From Leptolyngbya sp. PCC 7375 (GTDB lineage: Bacteria; Cyanobacteriota; Cyanobacteriia; Phormidesmidales; Phormidesmidaceae), in contig NZ_JH993797.1 of assembly GCF_000316115.1 (NCBI RefSeq), positions 916,486-980,485 of the forward strand: DNA of 64,000 bases, written 5' to 3'. Both the position numbers and the translations under genes were made by a program. Positions 1-8,974 of the stretch are shown piece by piece. Below the pieces are notes generated by a model. The model was not told the DNA's origin, did no database searches, and was given only the letters and a program-made list of their open reading frames with translations. The first letter of the stretch is position 1, and each line of letters begins with the position of its first letter.

Positions 1-140
1 GGACCATCGGGTGTAAACGGATCGCCAAAATTTCCATTCGCTGTATTCGTAACGGTTGTTGCCTGCTGAGGCCATGCTGATGGAGCCAAAAAACAAACAA
101 CTATAGAAGATGCCACTATGAACCAACCCTTGGGTGACAT
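1..140 (-). CDS. Secreted protein, N-terminal part only (runs off the window start)
   Basis: Read on the minus strand from an ATG at 140, preceded by AGAGG at normal spacing. The first 25 or so residues look like a signal peptide: a short polar start with one lysine, a hydrophobic core (FIVASSIVVCFLA), then a polar region. The mature part begins roughly QQATTVTNTANGNFGDP, low in complexity and rich in T, N and G, as in exported or surface proteins. The frame is open to base 1, so most of the protein lies outside the window. I do not recognise the family and infer only that it is exported. Confidence 0.55.
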   Translation of the reverse strand, partial: MSPKGWFIVASSIVVCFLAPSAWPQQATTVTNTANGNFGDPFTPDG

Positions 141-372
141 CGGGCATTTCCTCTTTTGTTGTAACATCGCCAATTGGCAACAGTGGAATAATCAAAACCT
201 TGATGCCACCAGCGTGCCCACCTAGGGGAAACTCCTCGCTCCGGAAAATCACGGAACTTATTTCTGGGGATAATACTTAGCCAGGTGGTTTACATCGTAA
301 TAATTTCTTAAGCCACGGATGATTTCATGGTTGATGACCGTGTATTTTAAGGTGTCATACTTTTGTCCGACG

Positions 373-1692
373 ATGGTTTTCAACTCACCTCAAGCAGAAT
401 GGCGTACAAAAACGCTGCAATATGTTGCAGCAATTAATGCATTTGTGGAAGTGGGTTTGCGAGACGGTTGGGACCAGGCTGGGGAGGAACCTGAAGTACC
501 TGATCGTGAGCATTTGGCAAATGCCGCCATTGACGCTGTACGCCAGGCCAATCAGACGGGTAATTTGGTAAGGCTAAGGGAGCAATGGCCACCAGCGCAT
601 CAACCGTTTATCCATTTGTTACAAGAGAATGGGCAAAGCATCCCTATGGTGTGTATTTTGCCTGATTCGTCCATATTGGCTCGGATTGGAGCTGTGTATG
701 AATCAGGGCGAGTGGTTCATATTGTTGGTGACACGGTTTCAGATGTGCCTGATGTAGAATTTTTTGGCTGTGGTCCTAATCGTCGTTACTTTGCGATCGC
801 AGCCCCCCCAGGCATCCACATCACAGATGGTTGGAACGGGCCAATTACAGCCATCTGCCCCTGGCCAACTGGCTTAGAAGGTATCCCTGATAGCTTTGAT
901 GCGGTTCCGCTAAATGCTCCTCCAAACCCCACTAAACTCATTCCCTTTCCCGATGGCACGAGGGTTCTACTAGTCAGTGCCGATGGAATTTTTGTGCTAT
1001 CCCCGGAGGGAGCCAGCCGCTTACTGCCTAGAAAATCGGAGATACAAGAGTTTTTTGAATGGCTACAGGAGAATCACCCAGATGATGACCTATCCTTAGA
1101 TCTGAGTATGGAGCATGGGACACTATCTAAAGATGGCCGCTTGATTGTCGTGGGTGCGCAAGACAGTTTTCACTTAGTTTTTGATGCCCAGTTGAACCTG
1201 ATCAGTGAGATTGGTCCCCACAGTGAATATCCACACTATGCTCTGTTCAGTGCAGATGAGAGTATGATGGCATTCAATGCTTGTCATTTCTATAACGGCA
1301 CAACAATTGGCGTACCTACCCATGCTTTAAAAGGTATGGAGACTGACTTCTATGAAGAGGATAGTCATATCATTGAGCTAGAAGATGGAGCCAGAGTGTA
1401 TGCCGGAGTAAGCCGCCAGGATGAATTTATTGTGGGTGATGCCTCTGGCTATATCCGAGCATTTAGCACCGCTGGAGACTTTCGATGGCAACTATTTATT
1501 GGCTCTGCTATTAGTAGTATGGACTTATCCTCGGAGGGTAAAATCCTTGTTGTTTCCACCTATGCTGGGTTTCTGTCGATTATTCAATTAGATGCAGGTA
1601 CTCCAGCTCCTCACCAAATTGGCACCGATAACCATGTAGAGTCACATCGATGGCTCTTTTGGAAAAATGAACCGATGCCATTAATTTGGTGA
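373..1692 (+). CDS. Hypothetical beta-propeller-like protein
   Basis: About 439 aa when started at the ATG at 373 (MVFNSPQAEW). The frame is open back to 319, but the extra 18 residues look non-coding. The N-terminal 90 residues are charged and probably helical. From about residue 100 onward, short beta-like stretches follow one another with patterns such as PDGTRVLLVSADG, SKDGRLIVVGAQD and SSEGKILVVSTYAGF, typical of irregular WD40 or YVTN propellers. There is no signal peptide and no catalytic motif. The IS701 element begins 16 bp after the stop, so the reading frame escaped damage. The function is unknown; a scaffold or sensor role is only a guess from the fold. Confidence 0.6.
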   Translation: MVFNSPQAEWRTKTLQYVAAINAFVEVGLRDGWDQAGEEPEVPDREHLANAAIDAVRQANQTGNLVRLREQWPPAHQPFIHLLQENGQSIPMVCILPDSSILARIGAVYESGRVVHIVGDTVSDVPDVEFFGCGPNRRYFAIAAPPGIHITDGWNGPITAICPWPTGLEGIPDSFDAVPLNAPPNPTKLIPFPDGTRVLLVSADGIFVLSPEGASRLLPRKSEIQEFFEWLQENHPDDDLSLDLSMEHGTLSKDGRLIVVGAQDSFHLVFDAQLNLISEIGPHSEYPHYALFSADESMMAFNACHFYNGTTIGVPTHALKGMETDFYEEDSHIIELEDGARVYAGVSRQDEFIVGDASGYIRAFSTAGDFRWQLFIGSAISSMDLSSEGKILVVSTYAGFLSIIQLDAGTPAPHQIGTDNHVESHRWLFWKNEPMPLIW

Positions 1693-1708
1693 GAGATTTG
1701 AGCTTAGT

Positions 1709-3168
1709 ACTACAGTTGTAGATATTTAATTTTAAGGGGATACTGGTCAATGAACGCCAGCCAGCCTCTGATGCCAATCCTTGTCAGCCCATTGAATGAA
1801 CAAGCTCAAGTGCAAGAGTGGGATTTTGCCTTTGAAGAACTCATGGACCGTATCCGCCCTTACTTTTCAAGGATTGAGGCAGAAGAGAGAGCCCGCAGCT
1901 ATGTGCAAGGCTTACTGAGCCCCATCGAGCGAAAAAATGGTTGGCAACTCGCGGAAGAAGCCGGAGACAGTACCCCCTATGGAATTCAGAATTTGTTAGG
2001 ACGCTCAGTCTGGGAAGCCGATGGGGTCAGAGATGAGTTAATCGAGTATGTCCAAGAGCATCTGTTCAGTACCGATGGAGTGGGGGTATTGGATGAGACT
2101 GGATTTATCAAAAAAGGAAAGCAGTCGGTAGGAGTCCAACGCCAATATAGTGGGACGGTCGGGAAAGTCGAAAATTGTCAAATCGGGGTGTTTTTGAGCT
2201 ATGTGAGTGACCAAGGTCATACCTTTCTTGACCGAGCATTATATTTACCGGAAAGCTGGACCCAAGATCCAGACCGATGTCGTCGGGCCGGAGTACCAGA
2301 CGACATCGAGTTTGCCACCAAACCGGCCTTGGCTCAGCAAATGGTCGCGCGAACAACGGACTTGGGAATGTGCTTTGCGTGGATCACGGGCGATGCCGTT
2401 TATGGGAATAACCCAGGGTTACGCCAGGCCTTGGAAGCCCAAGTGCAAGCCTATGTTTTGGGGATTGCGTGCAATGAATCGGTCGTCATTGGAACGACCT
2501 CGTTACCGGCCAGTGAGGCGATGGCCTACCTGAGAGTGACCGATTGGCACCGACTGAGTGCCGGCAATGGTACGAAAGGACCTCGGACGTATGATTGGGC
2601 GGTACTCACTTTGAGTGCCCCCTCCCCGGACGGCTGGGCCCATCGGCTGTTATTCAGACGCAGTCTGAAAGACCCCAACGAGATCGCCTATTATCGAGTG
2701 TTTTCCCCCACAGAGTGTACGTTATCAGACATGGTTCGGGTGGCCGGTTGTCGGTGGACGATTGAGGAATGCTTTGAGACGGCTAAAGGGGAGGTGGGCT
2801 TGGACCAGTATGAAGTTCGCTCTTGGACCGGCTGGTATCGACATATCACCCTCGCTTGTTTAGCCCATGCCTTTTTGAGTGTGATGCGGACGCAATCTCT
2901 CGCCATCGCCACTGAAAAAGGGGCGCTGAAGTCACACAAATCAGCGGCAAACAGCTCGCTGGCGGTCTTCATGCACCAACGGGGGCTTTGATTCCACTAA
3001 CATTGCCTGAAATTCGACGATTATTATGGTCGTTGTTATGGCAATGGTTACCGGATATTGACTTTGTGATTGGATGGTCCAGATGGCGACGGCAACATCA
3101 GGCCACGGCCCTGTTTTGGCATTACAAGAAGAGCATGATAACTAATTCTTCATAACTACAACTGTAGT
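1709..3168 (+). mobile_element. IS701-family insertion sequence
   Basis: About 1.46 kb, bounded by 13-bp perfect terminal inverted repeats: ACTACAGTTGTAG at 1709-1721 and its reverse complement at 3156-3168. The match continues inward for several bases with one mismatch. The repeat is itself nearly palindromic. The element holds one transposase gene, which fills almost all of it and whose restored stop abuts the right repeat. I could not identify a convincing target duplication. Confidence 0.85.
1750..3155 (+). pseudogene. IS701-family transposase, split by a -1 frameshift near 2914-2922
   Basis: A DDE transposase of the IS701 family. Visible landmarks are the first-Asp region (GVLDETGFIKKGKQSVGV), the second-Asp region (WITGDAVYG) and the Glu region (RWTIEECFETAKGEVGLDQYEVRSW). 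The zero frame ends at 2991 with an unrelated tail. From 2919 the -1 frame continues the family C-terminus (PLTLPEIRRLLW, then WSRWRRQHQATA) to a stop at 3155. The join lies in the run GAAAAAGGGG. Either one base has been lost or the run supports -1 slippage; the heptamer is not a canonical slippery site. I call it a pseudogene with reservation. Confidence 0.8.
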
Positions 3169-3270
3169 GGTAGGCGCTTGCGCTTAAATAATCACCCCAT
3201 TACCCCATCACTCATCCACCCATCGACAGCCCCAACCTGGGTCTTTATTTTTGTGCAGTTCCCTTAGTTC

Positions 3271-4362
3271 CTATGCCGCAACCATTACAGGAAATGCTTC
3301 TTGTACAGCTGGATGAACAATTTTGCCATTAGCAACATTCAATCCCTGGGCCAAAGCCGCATCTTTTAATAAAGCATCCTGGCCATGGTCAGCTAGCTTG
3401 AGCACGTAGGGTAAGGTGCTGTTGTTCAATGCCTGGGTAGCTGTCCATGGCGCTGCTCCTGGCATATTAGGCACACCAAAGTGCACAACATCTGATTCAA
3501 CATAGGTTGGTTGGGTGTGAGAGGTAGGCCGCAATGTCTCAATGCATCCCCCTTGATCAACAGCCACATCAATGATCACTGAGCCGGGACGCATTTTAGA
3601 AACTAAGGCTTTGTTAACCAGGGTGGGTGCTTTGCGCCCTGGAATTAAGACTGCGCCAATCAATAAATCAGCCTCAGGAACAACTCGCTCAATTTGAGCT
3701 GAGGTGCTATAAAGCAGCTCAACCCGTGACCCAAACAAGGTTTCCAAATAAGCAAGACGCTCAATGTTAATGTCTAAAATTTGCACTTGAGCCCCCATAC
3801 CTACGGCAATGCGTGCAGCTTCTGTACCAACAATGCCTCCACCTAAAATCACCACACGTCCTGGCTGTACACCAGGAACACCCCCGAGGAGAACACCGCG
3901 ACCCCCCTGTTGTTTTTCTAAATATCGGGCTCCAAACTGAACGGCTAATCGCCCTGCAATAATGCTCATGGGTGTCAGCAGCGGTAGTTTGCTGTCGCTG
4001 GTCATGACGGTTTCATATGCGATCGCACTCACCCCGCTGGCCATCAATGCCTCAGTCAACTGAGGTTCTGCTGCTAAATGCAGATAAGTAAACAGCAGTA
4101 AATCATGCCGAAAGTAGCTATATTCAGAGGGCTGGGGTTCTTTAACCTTGACCACCATATCCTGAGACCAGGGAATAGCAACATCCGATACCAGGGTCGC
4201 TCCTGCGGCAACATAATCCGCGTTTGTAAACCCAGCCCCATGTCCCGCATTTTCCTCAACGACGACTTGGTGTCCCCGTTGGCACAGGGCCTGTACACTC
4301 CCAGGCGTTAATCCAACTCGAAATTCTTGATCTTTAATCTCTTTGGGCAGTCCAATTCTCAT
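3271..4362 (-). CDS. ald: Alanine dehydrogenase
   Basis: 363 aa, the usual length for the family. It catalyses L-alanine + NAD+ + H2O to pyruvate + NH4+ + NADH, reversibly, in the cytoplasm. The N-terminal signature is [10 protein letters not shown]. The pyruvate-binding lysine is K74 ([11 protein letters not shown]) and the catalytic histidine H95 (TYLHLAAEP). The Rossmann motif is [14 protein letters not shown], followed by the adenosine-ribose Asp in ILDIN. A strong AGGAGG precedes the ATG at 4362. It lies divergent to the reductase-exporter-aminotransferase genes to its right. Its natural job there is to recycle the alanine made by the aminotransferase to pyruvate and release ammonium; that coupling is inferred. 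Confidence 0.95.
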   Translation of the reverse strand: MRIGLPKEIKDQEFRVGLTPGSVQALCQRGHQVVVEENAGHGAGFTNADYVAAGATLVSDVAIPWSQDMVVKVKEPQPSEYSYFRHDLLLFTYLHLAAEPQLTEALMASGVSAIAYETVMTSDSKLPLLTPMSIIAGRLAVQFGARYLEKQQGGRGVLLGGVPGVQPGRVVILGGGIVGTEAARIAVGMGAQVQILDINIERLAYLETLFGSRVELLYSTSAQIERVVPEADLLIGAVLIPGRKAPTLVNKALVSKMRPGSVIIDVAVDQGGCIETLRPTSHTQPTYVESDVVHFGVPNMPGAAPWTATQALNNSTLPYVLKLADHGQDALLKDAALAQGLNVANGKIVHPAVQEAFPVMVAA

Positions 4363-5374
4363 AACAAATTAACCTCCTATCGGTTGAGGGTGTGTCTTAA
4401 CGTTGTTGCTGTAATACTTTCTGAAATATAAGGTGGGGATGTGGGGAAAGCCACCTACTCTCATTTCGGTATTGACAAATTGAACGTTAGCACTAATCTT
4501 GATAATTGATCAATAGAATTTGTAGCCTGTTGATAACAAATGGTAAAAAACCTCAATAAGTAGATTTTTATACAAAAACTGTGACTATCCCTTGCTAGGG
4601 TTATAGCATTGAAGACTCGCTACATAGGCCTCAAAAGATGTTGGTGCTATTTATCTACTTTTCATCTCTAAGCCCGAGTCATGAGCCCTTTAATTTGAAT
4701 CTCAAAGAAGGGAGGCTTCATAAGCACTTGCTCAAATGGAACGGCGTCGGTTCACCCTACGCTGTGGTGCTTGTGTAAGCCTACATGACAGTTTAGATGC
4801 GCTGAGTTTAAAGCTGTTGGTCAATAATGACCAACCAGTTATTGTGTTGAACTCTAGGCTGAGCGTATTTCCAGCGGAAGCTATGGAAAGTTTGAGGTGG
4901 CTCTAAACAGTAAGCTTTTTAAACGGTTGGTGTTGGAGGCAGCACCTGTATAATATTTGTTCTCATCTGGTGATACTGACCATGTTTCCAGGTCATTTAT
5001 CTGGGGCTTGGACCTCTCAATTCCGAAAATGTGGGCGGATTGGGAAGGTTGGCCTTTGCCAGCACTAAGCATTCCTGGGTGGGGAGATACTTGGTGTCGG
5101 TCTTGGGATCGCTACATGGTGTGGATCGGCTCGGAGGCCCCCTAAATCCCCCAAACCTGGAGGACTTTGAGTGCACACTCTCCCACAAGCCTTTTGAGGG
5201 ATCCATTTCTGAAGCCCCCAGGTTTGGGTAGGATTGATTCTTTTGCAGAAGAATCAACCCTATAACAAGACAACTGGTAAAGAAGCCATCGGTTATCGAG
5301 GCCACCCTAGCTCCCCAATTCTGGGGGGGACAAGATGACTAAACAACATACAATACCAGGAGTAATTATTCCCT
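4363..5374. other. Long non-coding gap with inverted repeats
   Basis: About 1 kb without a convincing gene between the divergent ald and reductase genes. It contains an 8-bp perfect dyad GTTGGTCA/TGACCAAC at 4816-4835, an 11-bp inverted pair CCCAAACCTGG (5150-5160) and CCAGGTTTGGG (5218-5228) within a C-rich stretch of the kind often seen between cyanobacterial genes, and a 9-bp perfect hairpin TTGATTCTT/AAGAATCAA at 5234-5257. A 56-codon open frame at 4736-4906 (starts MERRRFTLRC) lacks a well-placed ribosome-binding site, so I do not call it a gene. The promoters and any regulator site for the locus should lie here. Confidence 0.5.
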
Positions 5375-6154
5375 ATGGCCCTATCTCTAACTGAGCAATG
5401 CGTTCTCATCACTGGCGCTAGCAGCGGTATCGGTACATCCTGTGCCCGATTATTTGCCCAGGCAGGTGCCCGCCTGATCCTGGCGGCTCGTCGTAAAGAG
5501 AAACTGCAAGCGCTTGCGGATGAATTACAAAAGCACTATCAGACCGAAACCCTTCTACTGTGCATAGATGTGCAAGATCGCCAGGCAGTCATGACTGCCA
5601 TGGAAGGGCTGCCTGAAAAGTGGAAAACCATTGACATCTTGATTAACAATGCTGGTCTGAGCCGGGGGTTGGAAAAACAGTATGAATCCCCGATTCAAGA
5701 TTGGGAGGAGATGATTGATACCAATATTAAAGGTCTGTTATACGTCACCCGTGCCGTCGTACCCGGTATGGTGACACGAGGCCAGGGACATGTGGTTAAC
5801 ATTGGCTCCATTGCAGCTCGGCAAACGTATATGGGTGGCAGCGTCTATTGTGCTACTAAAGCAGCGGTGAAGTCCTTATCAGAAGGGTTAAAAATAGACT
5901 TGCTAGGGACGCCTGTGCGGGTGACTAACATCGAGCCAGGGTTAGTGGAAACTGAGTTTAGTAATGTGAGGTTTCGAGGCGATGATGATAAGGCTAACTC
6001 AGTTTATACGGGGATGACGCCCCTCACCCCCGATGATATTGCCGACACAATTTTGTTTTCAGTCACTCGTCCCGCCCACGTCAATATCAGTGAAATTTTT
6101 GTCATGCCGACGGATCAGTCTTCGGTAACCCATGTTCATCGGAGTTCGGTGTAA
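5375..6154 (+). CDS. SDR oxidoreductase, YdfG/IsfD-like (probable sulfoacetaldehyde or 3-oxo-acid reductase)
   Basis: 259 aa, a classical short-chain dehydrogenase. The cofactor loop TGASSGIG is at 13-20. An AARR stretch after the second strand suggests NADPH preference. NNAG is at 91-94 and the catalytic set is S145, Y158 and K162 (YCATK). The C-terminal half (EPGLVETEFSNVRFRGD) is typical of the YdfG group, which reduces 3-carbon semialdehydes. The sulfoacetaldehyde reductase IsfD belongs to the same group. Only 2 bp separate its stop from the TauE-type exporter, so the two are co-translated, as IsfD and IsfE are in taurine-to-isethionate loci. Family assignment is firm; the substrate is inferred from context, and malonate semialdehyde is the main alternative. 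Confidence 0.85.
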   Translation: MALSLTEQCVLITGASSGIGTSCARLFAQAGARLILAARRKEKLQALADELQKHYQTETLLLCIDVQDRQAVMTAMEGLPEKWKTIDILINNAGLSRGLEKQYESPIQDWEEMIDTNIKGLLYVTRAVVPGMVTRGQGHVVNIGSIAARQTYMGGSVYCATKAAVKSLSEGLKIDLLGTPVRVTNIEPGLVETEFSNVRFRGDDDKANSVYTGMTPLTPDDIADTILFSVTRPAHVNISEIFVMPTDQSSVTHVHRSSV

Positions 6155-6156
6155 CG

Positions 6157-6879
6157 ATGGCATTGATCATTGTCATCACGGTGTTTGGAGCAGCCTTTAT
6201 CCAGGGGGTTTCGGGATTTGGGTTTGCACTGGTAGCTATGCCAATTTTGTCTGGCATAACCAGCATTCAGACAGCAGCTCCTCTTGTTGCCCTCACCACA
6301 TTAACGAACAATCTCATACTGTGTATCTACTACCGCCAATCGTTTGACCGTAAAGTGGTCACCCACTTATTGTTGGGATCGGTCCTCGGGATTCCGATTG
6401 GCTTTCTAGCCTTGGATTACATTCCTACAGGACTAATGTTGATTACCCTAGGGCTGATCATTGTTGCCTATGCTCTATATTCCTTAAGAAGTCCAGCGGT
6501 GCCTGTTTTGAAGTCTAAATTGTGGGCTTACGGGGCTGGATTCACATCAGGCATTTTGTTGGGCAGCTTTAATCTGCCGGGACCACCAGTCATTTTGTAT
6601 GGCACTAGTCAACGCTGGTCCCAGGAAACATTCAAAGGCAACCTCACCGGTTTTTTCTGGGTGAGTGTGGCGATTGTTGTTGTAGGGCATGGCTTTCAAA
6701 ATCGACTCTCGGCAGACATTATCCGTCAGTTTTTAATGGCTGTACCGAGTTTAATGCTGGGATTATTGTTAGGTGTCATTCTTGCGAAGAAGTTTGATCC
6801 TAATGTTTTCCGAAAAATTATCACTATTTTATTAGCAATTATTGGAGTGCGGCTTATTCTTTCTGGCATCTATCTATAA
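6157..6879 (+). CDS. TauE/SafE-family membrane exporter (IsfE-like candidate)
   Basis: 240 aa, almost wholly hydrophobic with about eight predicted membrane segments. It has the family's N-terminal glycine-rich helix (FIQGVSGFGFALVAMP) and the repeated element in the second half (GFTSGILLGSFNLPGPPVILYG). TauE/SafE proteins export sulfite, sulfoacetate, isethionate and related organosulfonates across the inner membrane. It starts 2 bp after the reductase stop, so the pair behaves as one transcription and translation unit. The likely cargo is isethionate if the reductase acts on sulfoacetaldehyde; that substrate is an inference. About 270 bp separate it from the aminotransferase gene on the same strand. 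Confidence 0.85.
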   Translation: MALIIVITVFGAAFIQGVSGFGFALVAMPILSGITSIQTAAPLVALTTLTNNLILCIYYRQSFDRKVVTHLLLGSVLGIPIGFLALDYIPTGLMLITLGLIIVAYALYSLRSPAVPVLKSKLWAYGAGFTSGILLGSFNLPGPPVILYGTSQRWSQETFKGNLTGFFWVSVAIVVVGHGFQNRLSADIIRQFLMAVPSLMLGLLLGVILAKKFDPNVFRKIITILLAIIGVRLILSGIYL

Positions 6880-7150
6880 ATCCATAAAAGTCTCAAAAGG
6901 GCGGCAAAGTTTTTCAGCCATTGTTCTTGCTGTCTATTTTTTGCTGTCATGAAACAACTAGGTTTTCTTTAACGAGTATTGCTTTCGAATTGGTTTTTCT
7001 TAATAGGAAAAATTTATTGAATCGTGCGTAAATATACAGAAGAGAGCTTTTAAATACTTTTATTGTGTTGAAAACATCCCATGAATTCGCTTCACGATAA
7101 AAGTAATTTAGCTCTTGGAAAATGCTCTTTCGCTTTAAGGATCATTTTTA

Positions 7151-8536
7151 ATGTTTGCTAGTTTGAGTCCAGAAAAGACTGATTTAGGAAAAATGGATGC
7201 TGAATCACTTTGGCATCCATTAGTGCAACACAAGTCATTTTCCCAGAAGCCTCCCAAGTGTATGACACGGGGTGTGGGGTGTTATGTGACTGATACAAAC
7301 GGAATCGAATATTTCGACGGTATCTCTGGCTTGTGGTGCGTCAATGTTGGCTATGGCCGTCAAGAGTTGGCGGAAGTTGCCTATGAGCAAATGGTCGATC
7401 TAGCCTATTTCCCGCTCACCATGAGCCATGAGCCAGGCATTCGTTTGGCCCATAAATTACTGGAGCTATTGGGTTACGAGGGTAAGGTGTTTTTCTCCAC
7501 AAGCGGTTCGGAGGCCAATGAAACAGCCTTTAAAATTGCTCGTCAGTACCATGCTCAGACGGCTCCTGCTGGCTCAGGTCCGCGCTACAAAATCATCTCT
7601 CGCTATCGAGGCTATCATGGTCACACCATGGGAGCGCTAAGCGCAACGGCACAGGCTGAACGTAAGCTCAAGTATGAGCCCTTAGTTCCTGGTTTTCTTC
7701 ATGTAAGCCCACCTTACTACTATCGGTTTGGTGATGGACAGCCGGAAGATGTTTACAATGCCGCCTGCCTGCGAGAACTGGAACAGACAATTCTCTATGA
7801 AGGGGCTGAATCTGTTGCAGCAGTGATTGTAGAGCCGATCATTTCTGGGGGTGGGGTGATTGTGCCGCCAGAAGACTATTTGCGAGGTGTGCGAGAGATT
7901 TGCGATCGCACCGGCATTCTTCTCATCTATGACGAAGTCGTTAACGGTTTTGGTCGCACTGGAAAAATGTTTGGCCATCAACACTGGGGTGTGGAGCCAG
8001 ACATTATCTCTTTTGCAAAAGGTCTTACGAGTGGCTATATGCCCCTTTCTGCCACAGTGGTAAAACAGTTTATCTTCGAAGCTTTCTTAGACGACCCTGG
8101 CAGTGATAGCCATTTTCGGCATGTTACTACCTATGGCGGCACCCCTGTCTGCACAGCAGTCAGTCTAAGAAGTATCGAAATCCTAGAAAGAGAAAACCTG
8201 TGTGAGCGTGCGGCTGAGATGGGTGATTATCTGCTTGGAAAGTTGCAACGGTTGTTGGATCATCCCAATGTAGGTGACGTTAGAGGCAAAGGCTTGCTGC
8301 TTGGTGTGGAGCTAGTCAAAGATAAGGTCAGCAAAACACCTTTAGATAGCGATGCCGTTGCTTCGGTAACTAAATATTGCATGGGCAAGCAGATGATTAT
8401 TGGTCGAAACACGAACACAATTCCTGGTTTTACCAATGTGCTGATTCTGGCTCCACCGTTGGTGATGAGTCGAGAAGAAGCCGATCGGCTAGCAGATACT
8501 CTCTGCGATGCCGTTTTTGCTTTACCCAGTTCCTGA
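7151..8536 (+). CDS. Class III aminotransferase, taurine/omega-amino-acid:pyruvate type
   Basis: 461 aa, fold-type I PLP enzyme of class III. SGSEANE (118-124) binds the phosphate, D261 in YDEVVNGFGRTG contacts the pyridine nitrogen, and K290 (FAKGLTSGYMPL) is the Schiff-base lysine. The N-terminal WHPLVQHK and the block YRGYHGHTMGALSATAQ are as in taurine--pyruvate and beta-alanine--pyruvate aminotransferases. The predicted reaction is taurine + pyruvate to sulfoacetaldehyde + L-alanine. The neighbours supply an aldehyde reductase, an organosulfonate-type exporter and alanine dehydrogenase, which together complete a nitrogen-scavenging cycle. Beta-alanine or another omega-amino acid remains possible. 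A GC-rich hairpin follows about 80 bp downstream. Confidence 0.8.
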   Translation: MFASLSPEKTDLGKMDAESLWHPLVQHKSFSQKPPKCMTRGVGCYVTDTNGIEYFDGISGLWCVNVGYGRQELAEVAYEQMVDLAYFPLTMSHEPGIRLAHKLLELLGYEGKVFFSTSGSEANETAFKIARQYHAQTAPAGSGPRYKIISRYRGYHGHTMGALSATAQAERKLKYEPLVPGFLHVSPPYYYRFGDGQPEDVYNAACLRELEQTILYEGAESVAAVIVEPIISGGGVIVPPEDYLRGVREICDRTGILLIYDEVVNGFGRTGKMFGHQHWGVEPDIISFAKGLTSGYMPLSATVVKQFIFEAFLDDPGSDSHFRHVTTYGGTPVCTAVSLRSIEILERENLCERAAEMGDYLLGKLQRLLDHPNVGDVRGKGLLLGVELVKDKVSKTPLDSDAVASVTKYCMGKQMIIGRNTNTIPGFTNVLILAPPLVMSREEADRLADTLCDAVFALPSS

Positions 8537-8613
8537 TGTTGTCTCACTAGATCTCTGAGATTTCTAGATTAAAATGATGTCACTAATCTAGTTCCTCTAG
8601 CTCATATCTTACT

Positions 8614-8641
8614 CCAGGCGGGGTAGCGATATCCTGCCTGG
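8614..8641 (+). other. GC-rich hairpin downstream of the aminotransferase gene
   Basis: CCAGGC (8614-8619) pairs with GCCTGG (8636-8641), and an inner GG/CC pairing is possible. There is no T-run after it, so it is not a standard intrinsic terminator. It may stabilise the 3' end of the upstream mRNA or be part of the leader of the symporter gene. Confidence 0.4.
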
Positions 8642-8715
8642 GACTCAAAGTCACAAGGCTGATCAAATTAAAACCCGCTAAAGGGGTTGAGCGATCGATA
8701 AACGTTCCATGTATA

Positions 8716-8789
8716 GAGCCCCATAGCCAGGTTGTTGCTTTAGCAGACAGCCCTCAATTAGCGTTGGGTTTTGAACCTGGCGCGGGCTC
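8716..8789 (+). promoter_or_regulatory. Foldable leader RNA upstream of the AGCS symporter (candidate cis-regulator)
   Basis: Nested helices can be drawn by eye. GAGCCC (8716-8721) pairs with GGGCTC (8784-8789). GCCAGGTT (8726-8733) pairs with AACCTGGC (8774-8781), an 8-bp perfect stem. Inside are two small hairpins: GTTGC/GCAGAC around 8734-8748 with one bulge, and CCTCAA/TTGGG around 8752-8768 with one bulge. The result is a closed multi-branched fold in the 440-bp leader of a transporter gene. It does not match the glycine or glutamine riboswitch consensus as I know them. No terminator-like T-run follows, so any control would act on translation or processing. Confidence 0.4.
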
Positions 8790-8974
8790 AAGGTATCCAA
8801 CCAATCTCAATATAAGGTTTTAGCCTAATGGATTGAACTCTCTCTATTAGCAGAGAAAAGCTTGCAGCAATCCCATTGTACCTCGATCAATCAAAATTTT
8901 CACTGAGTCCTCCTCAAAAAAGAAGAGGGGACAATCAGCGTTCTCAATTATCTCTCTCATTTGGAGTTAATACC

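Noticed and set aside
1700..3175. Target-site duplication of the IS701 element
   Set aside because: The flanking four bases do not match (TAGT and GGTA); no consistent duplication could be set.
3170..3270. Terminator for alanine dehydrogenase
   Set aside because: No stable hairpin followed by a T-run on the coding strand was found between the ald stop and the IS701 end.
4881..5305. Several overlapping open frames of 60-100 codons on both strands in the gap before the SDR gene
   Set aside because: They overlap one another, lack ribosome-binding sites and run through inverted repeats; no protein family resemblance.
8650..8970. Possible glycine or glutamine riboswitch before the AGCS gene
   Set aside because: The conserved core sequences of those classes are not present as I know them; only an unclassified fold is reported.
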